Assembly: GCA_009731375.1 (NCBI GenBank)
Contig: BJOX01000035.1
Span: 380,994-433,400 of the forward strand
Source of the DNA: Paulinella micropora
Taxonomy: Eukaryota; Cercozoa; Imbricatea; Euglyphida
Length of the DNA: 52,407 nucleotides
Direction: 5' to 3'
This document shows positions 1 to 9,918 of the stretch, in pieces (position 1 is the first letter of the stretch; each line of letters starts with the position of its first letter). A program made the position numbers and the translations under genes. The notes under the pieces are model-generated. The model was not told the origin of the DNA, made no database searches, and saw nothing but the letters and a program-made list of their open reading frames with translations.

Positions 1-26
1 CCCCCCCCCCCCCTCATCCCCACTGC

Positions 27-165
27 ATGTATGTATGAATGCATGTATGTATGTATGTATCTATGTATGTATGTATGTATGTACGTACATTGTATGTATG
101 TATGTACGAACGTATGTACGTACGTATGTCTGTATATATGTATGTATATTTATATGTATATGTAC

Positions 166-198
<33 letters not shown>

Positions 199-515
199 CA
201 TATGTATATGCATATGTATATGTATATGTACATGTATATGTATATGTATATGTATATGTATGAATGTATGTATGTATGGTATGTATGTATGTATGTATGT
301 GTGTATGTATGTATGTATACGTATGTATATGTATGTATATGTCTGCATGTATGTATGTACATGCATACATGTATGTACGTACGTCTGGATGATATGTATG
401 TGTGTGTATGTATGTATGTACATATTTATCTATGTATGTATGTATGTATGTTTGTATGTCATTGTATGTATGCATGCATGTATGTACGTATGTATGTATA
501 TATGTACGTACGTAC

Positions 516-546
<31 letters not shown>

Positions 547-1142
547 TGTATGTATATATGTATATATGTATATATGTACGTATGTATATGTATACGCATA
601 TCTATATGTATATGTATATGTATGCATGTACGCATGTATGTATGTATGTATGTACCTGTGTACGTGTGTATATGTATGTATATGTCTGTCTGTATGCATG
701 CATGCATGTATGCATGTATGCATGTATGTATGTATGTGCGTATGTATGTATGTATACAATCATGTATGTATGTATGTATATATGTATATATGCATGTATG
801 TATGTATGTATGTATTTGCGTATGCATGTATGTATGCATGCATGATGTATGTATTTATGCATGCATGTATGCATGTATGTATGTATGTATATATCTATTT
901 ATGTATATATCTATTTATGTATGTATGTATGTATGTACATATATATATATATATATATTTATGTCTGTATGTATGTATGTATGCATGTATGTATGCATGT
1001 ATGTACATGTATGCATGCATGTATGCATGCATGTATGTATGTTTATGTATGTATGTATGCATGCATGTATTCATGTATGTATGTATTCATGTATGTATGT
1101 ATGTATATTCCTATGTATCTATGTATGTATGTATGTATGTCT

Positions 1143-1198
<56 letters not shown>
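27..1198. repeat. (TATG)n microsatellite ending in (TA)n
   Basis: An imperfect TATG/TGTA array with TACG, TGCA and TATA variants fills this stretch and ends in a pure TA run at about 1147-1198. It stays open in several frames only because the unit lacks stop codons, and translates to Met/Tyr/Val/Cys or, on the other strand, His/Thr/Tyr. It is not coding. Confidence 0.95.
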
Positions 1199-1204
<6 letters not shown>

Positions 1205-1310
1205 TTTACCAATTCATATGGCCAAAATTTCTTTTATGTTATGTCCGGCGACTGCCAGGATTATTCAAATTATAAAATAATTTAATGTAGTTTAATTAAT
1301 TGTTTTGTGG

Positions 1311-1700
1311 TGTACGTACGTACATACATACATACATATTAATACGTACATACATACATACATGCATACATACATACGTACATACATACACACATACATA
1401 CGTATACATACATATGCATACATAGTATGATACATACACATACACACACATACATACAATTCCAGGAAGAGAAGAATACATACATACATACATGCATGAA
1501 TGAATACATACATACATACGTATACATACATACACACTACATGCATACATACATACAGACATGCATGCATGCGTACATACATAATACATACATACATGCA
1601 TGCATACATACACACACGCATACATACATACATGCATACATACATACTACATACATACATGTATACTAATACATACATACATAGTATGATACACACACAT
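1311..1700. repeat. (CATA)n microsatellite, inverted relative to the preceding (TATG)n
   Basis: A CATA/ACAT array follows about 110 bp of unique AT-rich sequence (1201-1310). Because CATA is the reverse complement of TATG, the two arrays form a very large imperfect inverted repeat around the unique segment. The same strand switch recurs in the intron at 46735-48680. Confidence 0.9.
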
Positions 1701-2556
1701 ACATTTCTTTCTTGCTTGTTTCTTAAGTTGCTTTGCTTCTTGCGTGTCTTTCTTTTTTGCAAATTATCTTTTAATATTCTGTTTTGCTTGCTAGTAAGCA
1801 GTAGTACATGTAATTTTTGCCATCACACACCGGTCTGGCTATTCAAATTCGTTATAAACATCCTCAACAAGCTATCTATAATAATATTATTCCAAGCATC
1901 TTCACATTGGTCGGTCACTGCCTATAGCAATTACATAGTCACTTTTTATATACAGTAGGGAGTGATTTACGCAAACACTTTATTAATATAATGCCACACA
2001 TCTGATTTTTGACGTCACGCACCGGTTGAGCCATTTGAATTCGTTATAAACATCCTCAACAAGCTATTTATAATATTATTCCAAGCATCGTCGCACTGGT
2101 CTGTCACTGCCTATAGCAAGTACATAGTTCATTTTTACAGTAGCATGTTAGTAAGCGGGTGGCAAGTTCGTTCCCGAAAATTTTCGGTAATAGAATTGTG
2201 TTATAAAAATTTTGAACTTGCGTTCTTGTTCAGCATTCCGCGGTTTCAGTTTTTCAGAGGTTCGCAACCATGGAGAAACTGATGTCAAGCTGTTCATCAT
2301 GGGAGGGACTTTTCTGCTAAGTGCAGGCTTCTATCGCTCACGTTCTCTTGCTTGCTCCCATTTCTTCGCGTCAGATGCAACCTTTCTCAGCGGTCGCTAA
2401 AACAAAGCAGCACAACAAACTTGTATGTATGTATTCTATGTATGCATGTATGTATTTATGAATGTGTCTCTCTCTTTCTCTCCCTCCCTTCCTATCTGCC
2501 TACCTACTTCATACGATAGATGGATAGATAAATAGATAGATATATAGATAACAAAC
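1701..2556. other. Unique spacer with an imperfect ~140-bp direct duplication
   Basis: No convincing gene is seen. About 140 bp starting near 1813 recurs near 2005 at a constant offset of 192 bp. Both copies carry an ACCGGT start, a block reading 'CATCCTCAACAAGCTAT', and a 'TACAGTAG' end (1951-1958 and 2136-2143). The rest is unique sequence and a short CT-rich tract near 2465-2500. Confidence 0.6.
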
Positions 2557-5538
2557 CTCAAGTATATTGGTGAACGTTGAGCATTTGCGTGTCCAAGCAG
2601 TCCTGGCTTCATCGCCCTCTGGTGCCTCGTGATACAGTTCCTCTATTTTTTGTTTTACCCCGGGCATTGATGTAGCGAACCGTAAGACTCGTTTCCCGAG
2701 TTCTCTGTGTCGCCTGTCACGGAAACCACCACGTGTTTCTATTTCTATGTTTCCATAGTAGCTCCATGTTCGATGCACCTCTGCAGAAAATGAGACACAG
2801 TTGATAAGTTGATGTTTTTTCGAAGCAGTAAAAGTCAGGAGACAGTACAAGCTGCACAGTAGTAGTAGGAGTAGAAGAAGAAGTAGTAGTAGTAGAAGAA
2901 GAAGAAGGAGGAGGAAAAGAAGAAAGAGGACGAACTGGTTGGAAAAAGGTATAGATAGGGATCCCATGGCTAAATCTTGCATGGTGTAAGAAAGGAGAAA
3001 AAGAAGGATGAGGAAGTTGAGAAGGAAGCGGAGAAAGAGAATGAGAAAGCGAACATGATGGTGATGGCGAAGGTGATGGTGCCGATGACTTTGATGGTGA
3101 TGGTGGCGAGGAAGACGAGAAGGAAGGAGAAGAAGAAGAGGAGGAAGGATCAGACTCCACATTAGGAAGAGGAGGAACGGAAGAAGGAGGACTGGAAGGG
3201 GCAGGGGAAGACTTTTGCTTCTTGCTACCAGGGCTTTTGGAAGGCTCAGGAGGTGGATGTCTACGTTTGCGTCGTGGCACGGCCGACGGAGGCGCAAAAA
3301 CACCTCTGGAGGACAAGGTCTAGCAAGTGACTTGACGTTACTTTCCAGCAAACCCAAACGGGAGAGGATGCTTGTGGAAAGGGATGTCAGGCGTTGCATA
3401 GCCTCGATCATGTCGGAATTGTTTTTGGAAATGTCTAGTCCAAAAGCTTCAGCATTCTTCTCCAAGAAGCGTTTTTGAAGAAGATCGGCCAGGGAGAAAA
3501 ATTGATCACGATTCATTGCGTTTTCATCGCAAACCTAGATATATATACATATAGATAGATAGATAAGTCACCAGGTACGTAGACGATAGATAAACAGGTA
3601 GGTGGGTAGGTAGATAGATAGGTAGGTAGGTAGATAGATAGACAGACAGACAGATATATAGATAGATAGATAGGCAGGTAGATAGATAGGTATGTAGGTA
3701 GGTATACATAGGTAGGTAGGTAGATATATAGAAATACATAGGTAGGTAGGTACGTAGGTACATAGATAGATAAGTAGGTAGGTAGGTACATAGATAAGTA
3801 GGTAGGTAGGTAGCTATAGGTATGTAGATAAATAGATAGATGGGTAGGTAGGTGGGTAGGTAGGTAGGTAGATATGTAGATAGATAGGTGGGTAGGGAGG
3901 TAGGTGGGTAGATAGATAGATAGGTTAACAGTCTTGAACTTCCACCGAAATTGAGGGGCAGTTCCCCATCCTCGAAAACCTGCATGTTTTCCTCAACAAG
4001 TGACCCGGAATTTCTGCAGCGTAAGCTTGACACGATTCTCTACTGCTAATAAACAGAACAACAGGCTTGTTTCCCTTAAAATCTACCCTGGAAGTAAACG
4101 CACGACTGAGAACTGGCGGTTGTTTAGGGGTTCGTTGGCAGGCAAAACCAGGGTTTCCTAAAAACTGTACTAGATGCAAGTTTGTGTTTGCTACAGGGGG
4201 GATGTACTCAACAAAATACATAAAATCCCAACCTGGAACGTATGGTAGTAGCAACATCTTCCCCTTGTCACACGCAGACAATCTGCACACAAAAGCAATC
4301 GTACACGTTATTATGTCGCTTCTTCAGGTATTGAAGAAGCCTTAGGCTGCATACCTTCTCATTTCCGGTGGCTTCCTCATCCTCGTCGTTAGTCCAGGGA
4401 CTGTCTTTGGACTTGTAATATATTGTCTGCCCGGTAGGAAAATACGACTTGATCTGCGTCCCCAAACGCTCATTTTCGGTCCACTCCACAGGCTGCTCGC
4501 TGTGGATGTAGGAAGTGACACCTCGACGGTATGTAGCGATGTTGAAGATCATGATGATACGCGTGGATCCTCAAGGGCGTAGGGGCGCGGCTCGAAAAAC
4601 ATGTCTCCAAGATTTACATGTTGGAAATATGATTTAAATCTTGGGTCCAAGATGCAGATCTTGGACGCGTGATCTAAATCTTGGATCCATGATTAAGGTC
4701 TTGGAGACATGCTGTAAATCATGGAACCAATGAAGAACCTGGATACAAGATTTAAATCTTGGATTCAAAACCGAAATCATTGAATCTAGATTAAAATCTT
4801 GAAACGATGATTAAAATCCTGGAATCAGGATTGAAATCTTGGAATCATGATTGAAATCTCGGAATCAGGAAATATTGAAACAGAATCGTGACAGAAAGAT
4901 AGCAACAGAGGTTGTATAATTACCAGGCGAAGCACGCGCAACAGGTTTCGGCGGTCGTGTCACTTCTCAAACGCTACATGGAAAAAACAAACAATGTACA
5001 AGATCCACTGCTCAAACACTCAAGCACTTACCGAAATGGACGTCTGGATACTTCTCCACGGTGAAGGACTTAAGCAGCGACAGCATATAGGTTCGGGTTG
5101 TGTACCACTCGTCCTCTACGCCTATGCCCCCTTCGCCCTCTCCTTCCACTTCCGCTTCGGATGGGGATCACTGCTATACTTCTGCTTCTTCTCTTGCTGC
5201 GCCTCCAGCTTCCCACTTTTCTCCTTCTCCTCCTTATATTATTACTCTCGATCTTTCCGCCATCCTCCTCCGCCTCCTTGTCATCGTTACCATCCTTCTC
5301 CGCCTCATTGTCCTTGTCACCGTTCTTCTCCGCCTCCTTGTCCTTGTCACCATCCTTCTCCGCCTAGGACTATCTCGTCGTTGTAGAAATCGTCGTCCTC
5401 AACGTCGTCGTCAGGGCCCGCAAACACTGTCCACCCAGGGAACCGTGATTCCGAACCTAATGAGATCAATTCTTTGACTACATTGTATTTCAAAAACGTG
5501 CTGAGATCCCGGCGTCTGGTCTGGTCTTCCTTGGACAC
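2557..5538 (-). CDS. Multi-exon gene of unknown function (exons, minus strand)
   Basis: I do not recognise the family. Exons with GT-AG borders and matching phases can be read right to left: coding-like segments around 5350-5538 and to 5032 (donor GTAAGT; Glu/Gly-rich then 'EWYTTRTYMLSLLKSF'), 4924-4965, 4355-4569, 4087-4263, 3980-4039 and from 3534. A later exon is 2557-2780. The 3534 exon encodes an amphipathic helical segment ('DQFFSLADLLQKRF') and is followed by a basic, Pro/Ser-rich stretch ('PRRKRRHPPPEPSK') that looks like a nuclear localisation signal. Phases of 4924/4569, 4355/4263, 4087/4039 and 3980/3534 agree. The joins near 5190-5350 and 2780-3304 are unresolved, and start and end are not identified. 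The intron 4040-4086 is only 47 nt. It may be the 3' part of the gene at 27818-29430, split by the virus. Confidence 0.55.
3535..3979. repeat. (GGTA)n/(GATA)n microsatellite filling an intron
   Basis: Between the exons ending at 3980 and starting at 3534 the intron is almost entirely GGTA/GATA repeat (3540-3922). The splice acceptor (minus strand 'ATCTAG') is formed at the edge of the array. Confidence 0.8.
4570..4923. repeat. ~20-bp degenerate minisatellite filling an intron
   Basis: About 13 degenerate copies of a roughly 20-bp unit with the core 'AAATCTTGGA' and a following 'TCCA' or 'TCAA' run from about 4605 to 4870. The array is the body of the intron between the exons at 4355-4569 and 4924-4965. 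I see no coding potential in it. Confidence 0.75.
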
Positions 5539-5539
5539 A

Positions 5540-6112
5540 AGAAAAATCTATTCTCTCCCTTTCCCGAACATTTGGCCAAACGACTACTTTTCAAAAAAAA
5601 AGTGTGGCCTGTCCTTCTGCTTTGCCGCTTTTCCTACCGTGGAAACAGAAAAATTTTGGCCTGTCATTTTAGCTTTGCCACTTTTCATGAAATGATCTGG
5701 GTGAAACAGCCAACTGCCTTTTACCTCCTTCGTCTGCCCTTCTCTAGCTTCTCCTTCCTCCTTTTTTCCCTCCTCCCTCCTCCTTCCTCCTTCCACGTTC
5801 TCCTTCCTCCTTCTTCTTCCTCCTTCCTCCTCTCTTTTGTTTCTTCTTCCTTCTTCCTCCTTCTTGAAGATCTTCAAGAAGGAGGAAGAATAACTTTTCT
5901 TTCTTTTTTCTTCTTTCTTCCTCCTGGCTTCTTCTTTCCTCCTGGCTTCTTCTTTCCTCCTCTCATTCCTTCTTTCTTCTTTCTTCTTTCCTGCTTCCTT
6001 CTTCTTTCTTTCTTCTTCTTTCTTCTTCTTTTTTCTTCTTCTTCAACAACACCAACAACAATATCACTTCCTCCTTCTTCACCTTTAGTTTCTCACCACC
6101 ACCACTACCACC

Positions 6113-6143
<31 letters not shown>

Positions 6144-6345
6144 CCAAAAGAACAGCAACAGCAACAACAATAACAACAACAACAACAACAATAACAACAA
6201 CAACAACAACAACACCAAAACAACAACAACAGCAACAACAACAACAACAACAACAACAAAAATAACAACAACAACAACACCAACAACAACAACAACAACA
6301 ACAGCAACAACGACACCAACAACACCAAGAACAACAACACCATAT
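5540..6345. repeat. Polypyrimidine tract followed by (CAA)n/(CAC)n low-complexity DNA
   Basis: From about 5740 to 6050 the plus strand is nearly pure C/T (CTT/CTC/CCT), then changes to ACC/CAC and CAA trinucleotide repeats up to about 6345. A short imperfect duplication with 'TTTTGGCCTGTC'-like sequence lies at about 5575-5695. The 319-codon frame across this region (Phe/Ser/Leu, then Asn/Thr) is a product of the composition, not a gene. Confidence 0.75.
5851..5890. repeat. Perfect 40-bp palindrome
   Basis: A 40-bp perfect palindrome is centred on AGATCT at 5868-5873. Each 20-base arm is polypyrimidine or polypurine rich (left arm begins TTCTTCCTCC). It is where the polypyrimidine strand briefly inverts, so cruciform or triplex formation is possible. 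Confidence 0.9.
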
Positions 6346-6522
<177 letters not shown>

Positions 6523-6583
6523 AGAAGATAATTACACTTTTTTTAGGTCATTTTTCAAGAAAAATGCCCTCTAAAAAAAAGTG
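6523..6583. repeat. Solitary 61-bp fragment of the viral terminal inverted repeat
   Basis: These 61 bp match the outermost 61 bp of the virus left terminus at 6921 with a one-base deletion in the AGGG run. They include the palindrome and share its (TACC)n left flank. Beyond 6583 the sequence diverges from the terminus ('CTCAAAACAC' instead of 'TCTTCGAGCC'). It is either a scar of a second, lost element or a local duplication of the junction. Confidence 0.85.
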
Positions 6584-6805
6584 CTCAAAACACTTGGACT
6601 AACGGCTTCCTTTTCTTTCTCTTCTTCCTTATTCTCCCACTCTCCATTCTTAGATTGCCTTTTTCTTCAACGTCCTTCCTCCTCTTCTTTTTCCAGAACA
6701 CAGTCTACCCGTGATTCCCATCCCGGACACATGCACAGTACACAAATTATTGTTTGATGTGAAACTGCGTTCCTTTGCAAGGACTACATTCCTTTGCGAC
6801 ATCTC

Positions 6806-6873
<68 letters not shown>

Positions 6874-6920
6874 GTCTGTCTATCTGTCTATCTACCTATC
6901 TACCTACCTACCTACCTACC
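6584..6920. other. Unique spacer then (TATC)n(TACC)n up to the virus
   Basis: About 220 bp of unique, CT-rich sequence without a supported gene is followed at about 6804 by TATC repeats with a few TGTC variants, then TACC repeats that end exactly at the viral terminus. Confidence 0.7.
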
Positions 6921-7023
6921 AGAAGATAATTATACTTTTTTTAGGGTCATTTTTCAAGAAAAATGCCCTCTAAAAAAAAGTGTCTTCGAGCCCAAATCGC
7001 TATTTTTAAACATCATAAGAAAT
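6921..7023 (+). repeat. Left terminal inverted repeat (103 bp) with internal palindrome
   Basis: It matches the reverse complement of 27383-27485 with one mismatch at 6933 (T versus C). An imperfect 48-bp palindrome lies at 6934-6981: an arm starting ACTTTTTTTAGGG, a two-base AA centre, and a complementary arm ending CTAAAAAAAAGT. Weaker similarity to the other end continues inward to about 7077 ('AAAGGAATCGAAAAGGAAT'). Confidence 0.95.
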
Positions 7024-7228
7024 TGAAGAGACAGCTATCGACGAAGGAGATAAATCAAAAAGGAATCGAAAAGGAATTACCTGAAAAGCGAAAATAAAAA
7101 ATAAAGCAATGAAGTCAACACCTAAAAAGAAAAAATTTCTTTGTATATTTTTTTTGTTTTTTTTGGATTTTAGTGTTTAAAAACACGGTTATAAGACAGG
7201 CTAGTTTTAGACCCTACCTGCCAAGGGG

Positions 7229-7717
7229 TCATTCCGTGGACATAGGTTGTTGTTGTAGTTGTCGTTGTTGTTGTCGTCTTCTCGCTACTAATACAGCATC
7301 ATCCAATCTCATTCGCTTATTCGTGATACATAGCAAAACAAAATTCATCCCGTCTGTCGTGTTTATTCCAGACTTCACATTCAACCCCTTATTTATCCAA
7401 CTATTATACTTTGTCATTTCTTCAATCAAAAATGACGATTGTTTTTTGGCTTCCTTTGCGACAACAACATCTTCTCTCGCTTGCTTTATTTTTCGCACCT
7501 GTTTTTCTAGTGCTTTTATTTCTTGGTTATTCTTTTCTTTCTTCGCCTCAAGAGACTTTATTTGTTTGTCAATAAACTTATCACCAACTAGTTTCTCTAT
7601 TTGTCCTTCTTGGATTTCTAAATCATTTCTCGTTTTTCTCCTTTTTACTCTTTGCTCCACATCTTCATCTGTCTCTGGAGCAGAGCGGTTGGTGAGAATA
7701 ACTGTATCGTCAGACAT
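7229..7717 (-). CDS. Small coiled-coil viral protein, function unknown
   Basis: The frame is 162 codons with an ATG start, and is the first gene inside the left terminus. The N-terminus is acidic, the middle (about residues 35-95) is Lys/Glu/Gln-rich and probably coiled coil, and the C-terminus is Arg/Gln-rich ('RRRQQQRQLQQQ'). No enzymatic motif is visible. It reads toward the left terminus, the same direction as the integrase, and is separated from it by about 260 bp that contain a tRNA-like fragment. A DNA-binding or scaffold role would be a guess. Confidence 0.6.
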   Translation of the reverse strand: MSDDTVILTNRSAPETDEDVEQRVKRRKTRNDLEIQEGQIEKLVGDKFIDKQIKSLEAKKEKNNQEIKALEKQVRKIKQAREDVVVAKEAKKQSSFLIEEMTKYNSWINKGLNVKSGINTTDGMNFVLLCITNKRMRLDDAVLVARRRQQQRQLQQQPMSTE

Positions 7718-7898
7718 ACTTGCTTACTTTTTTCGCGGTATTCTTTTTATGAGCAAAGTACTCCAGGGAAGAAAGGTTTCCTGAAGGAAAATTCCCCAGT
7801 GAAGTACGGCTGACGGTTGCTTTTGGATAACGTAATTATTTAGCCACAATTTTTTTGTTTTTTACGGCAAAATTCTCTCACTGTTTTCGGAGCGAGTG

Positions 7899-7948
7899 CC
7901 GTGGCTGAGTGGGAATGAAGCAGTTGGGTTCGAAACTGGCTGAACTTT
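7899..7948 (+). other. tRNA-like fragment (A box, B box, T run)
   Basis: GTGGCTGAGTGG at 7901-7912 resembles the D-arm/A box of a Ser- or Leu-type tRNA. GGTTCGAAAC at 7927-7936 resembles the T-arm/B box and is flanked by complementary CAGTT/AACTG. TTTT follows at 7945-7948. The anticodon and variable arms are missing and no acceptor stem pairs, so it is not a functional tRNA. It could be a relic or a Pol III promoter. Confidence 0.3.
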
Positions 7949-7976
7949 TACGTCTTTGTGTTCAGAGATTTTTTCT

Positions 7977-8928
7977 TCATAAATCTAATATTACTTTTGC
8001 TTTCTTTTCTCTTTTGCTCGTTCTGATATTACCTTCATCAATGTCTTCTCTCTTCAACTGTTCTTTTGTTTTTTTCTCCTTTGTTATTTCTTTTACTTGT
8101 TCTTTTATTTGTTTTTCTTCATCGGCCGGTTTGCCGAACTGAGTCTTTAATAATTCCCGAGGGCTTACTAGCTCGTCTGAATTGAGTATCAACTTGAAAC
8201 CAGAACGCCCTACGACGGTATAAATTTGTTTGCTGTATTGCTTGCCGCCTTTAGAAAATAAATTCCTTTTTAATTCCTTTCGCACCCTATCACCTTTTTC
8301 AAATTCATCAATTAAGCCATCACGGTCAATCCGTTGTTTATTTTTTATTACTCCCTTAAATACATCTATCGGTCGGGCTTTAATTGTTCTATGAAATCGC
8401 ATATTATAAGCATTCACCATATCGTCAATATAAGTCAGCCAGTAGAAGTTTCCGTTAGTTTCGAATAAAATGTCAAGGCACCTCCGTATTGTTCTTATAA
8501 CCCGGTCAACGATCGCAAGAGCACGATGGTCTCCTATTTCAACCGTCCGATGGTCAATATTATTCTCTCTTAAATAATCTTTTACCATTCCTTTACATTC
8601 ACTTCCGCTATCGGTTGTAATAGAGTCAGGTGTGTAAGGTATTGATTTTAAAGCTAAATAAACTTCTTTCGCCGTTTTGTTTTTAAGAGGTTTAATTAGT
8701 AGTATTAAAAATCGGCTGTGAGTGTCAATCCAAAACAACATCCAAGCATAGTCACGTTTTATTTCCTTTCTTGTCTTTTAGTTTTGACATATCCGCCAAA
8801 TCTACAAATACTTGTTTAAGTGGTTTGTCCGACCATATCGTATTCCATTTATCGGTTGGTAATCTTTTTTGGTAATGTATTTCAAGTGCTTGTTGTTCCT
8901 TTATTTCTTCATTATTTTTTTCCTCCAT
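7977..8928 (-). pseudogene. rve-family (retroviral-type) integrase, one frameshift
   Basis: This DDE-type integrase would insert the linear viral DNA into the host genome. Two overlapping pieces are seen. The N-terminal piece (8928 to a TGA at 8752-8754, 58 aa) ends in 'QVFVDLADMSKLKDKKGN', the strand carrying the first catalytic Asp. The 254-codon remainder continues in another frame with 'RDYAWMLFWIDTHSR', the second Asp in 'TTDSGSE', and 'AIVDRVIRTIRR', where an Asp stands 35 residues after the second Asp at the usual Glu position. The C-terminal part ('GDRVRKEL', 'YTVVGRSGFKLIL') looks like the SH3-like domain after rve in Polintons. A one-base shift near 8750-8760 breaks the gene, unless it is a sequencing error. 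It is head to head with the methyltransferase, 11 bp apart. Confidence 0.88.
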
Positions 8929-8939
8929 CTTATTTAACT

Positions 8940-9677
8940 ATGGATATAAAACTTTTCAATGCTGACTGTCTTGACCAGATACTGAAGATAGAAGAAAAAG
9001 TTAATTTGGTCGTAGTTGATTTACCATATGGGCAGACCGCTTGCGAATGGGACAGTGCCATAGACTTAAAGCAAATGTGGGTAGAACTTAAAAAAGTATG
9101 TAAGCGGAACTGTATATATATTTTCTTTACTACTACTAAATTCGGCTACAAACTCATTCAATCTAATGAGAAGTGGTTTCGGTATGACCTCATATGGGAG
9201 AAGAGCCTTAAAGTCGGTTTCTTATCTGCTAATAAGATGCCACTTAGGAAGCATGAATTGATATATGTATTTAATGAACCGAGCGGACCGAAAGGAGAAA
9301 AATTAACATACAACCCTCAGAAGACAGAAGGGAAACTTTATACAGCGAGACGGAAAAGTAGCATAATATACGAAAACATTAGAAATCCAGAAACTATAAA
9401 CAAAGGCGACCGTCATCCTTCATCAATCTTAAAATTCAACAATCCACCAAAATCGCTCCATCCAACACAGAAACCAGTTGAACTATGTGAATGGCTAATT
9501 GAATCATATTCAAACGAAGGCGACTTAGTGCTAGACTTTACGATGGGAAGCGGGACAACTGGCATTGCGTGTATGAATACTAAACGGCGGTTTATAGGCA
9601 TTGAGAAAGATAAGGACATATTTGAAACAGCGAAAAAAAGAATAGACGAACACGAATTAATACTTAATGACACCTAA
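8940..9677 (+). CDS. DNA methyltransferase (N6-adenine or N4-cytosine type)
   Basis: It transfers a methyl group from S-adenosylmethionine to an exocyclic amine in DNA. The catalytic motif IV appears early as 'VVDLPYGQTA' (DPPY variant DLPY, about residue 28). The SAM-binding motif I comes late as 'VLDFTMGSGTTGIAC' (about residue 200). This IV-before-I order is that of beta-class methylases. 'HPTQKPVELCEWLI' is the usual motif preceding motif I. The ATG at 8940 gives 245 aa, and an upstream in-frame extension to 8820 runs through the integrase promoter and is unlikely. It is intact and without a visible restriction partner, so self-protection, marking or host modification are the likely roles. 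Confidence 0.9.
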   Translation: MDIKLFNADCLDQILKIEEKVNLVVVDLPYGQTACEWDSAIDLKQMWVELKKVCKRNCIYIFFTTTKFGYKLIQSNEKWFRYDLIWEKSLKVGFLSANKMPLRKHELIYVFNEPSGPKGEKLTYNPQKTEGKLYTARRKSSIIYENIRNPETINKGDRHPSSILKFNNPPKSLHPTQKPVELCEWLIESYSNEGDLVLDFTMGSGTTGIACMNTKRRFIGIEKDKDIFETAKKRIDEHELILNDT

Positions 9678-9869
9678 CGCTTTATCCTTATATATTAATC
9701 TTTCTTTTTTTTCTAGTTCAAAACAATAATTAGAACAAAACTCATAAGTATAAAATCGGTCGAATGTATCGTCAGTTGCTGTAATCTGTCGGTTCGCTAA
9801 ACACAGAGTTAATCCACACACATAGTAACTATTGAAGTCATACTCACGATGATTATATACATAGTCCAT
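9657..9869 (-). CDS. Small Cys-containing viral protein
   Basis: A 70-codon ATG frame is convergent with the methyltransferase and overlaps its 3' end by 21 bp. Two cysteine pairs, 'CGLTLC' and 'CSNYC', could bind one zinc ion. It also carries many Tyr/Phe residues. Function is unknown; the support is the open frame in an otherwise empty gap and the balanced composition. Confidence 0.5.
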   Translation of the reverse strand: MDYVYNHREYDFNSYYVCGLTLCLANRQITATDDTFDRFYTYEFCSNYCFELEKKERLIYKDKALGVIKY

Positions 9870-9918
9870 AATGTGAAAACGGACATCAAGTGTAGGTTTT
9901 TTATCTTAAACATCTATA

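Noticed and set aside
14-1290. Long overlapping frames of Tyr/Met/Val/Cys or His/Thr
   Set aside because: They are translations of a stop-free tetranucleotide repeat on both strands and in several frames.
4605-4870. Possible CRISPR array
   Set aside because: Units of about 20 bp are degenerate and contiguous without spacers; it is a minisatellite.
7899-7948. Functional tRNA gene
   Set aside because: No anticodon arm and no pairing acceptor stem; only D- and T-arm-like pieces remain.
8820-8939. Upstream extension of the methyltransferase to 8820
   Set aside because: It overlaps the integrase N-terminus and lacks methylase features; the ATG at 8940 fits the family start.
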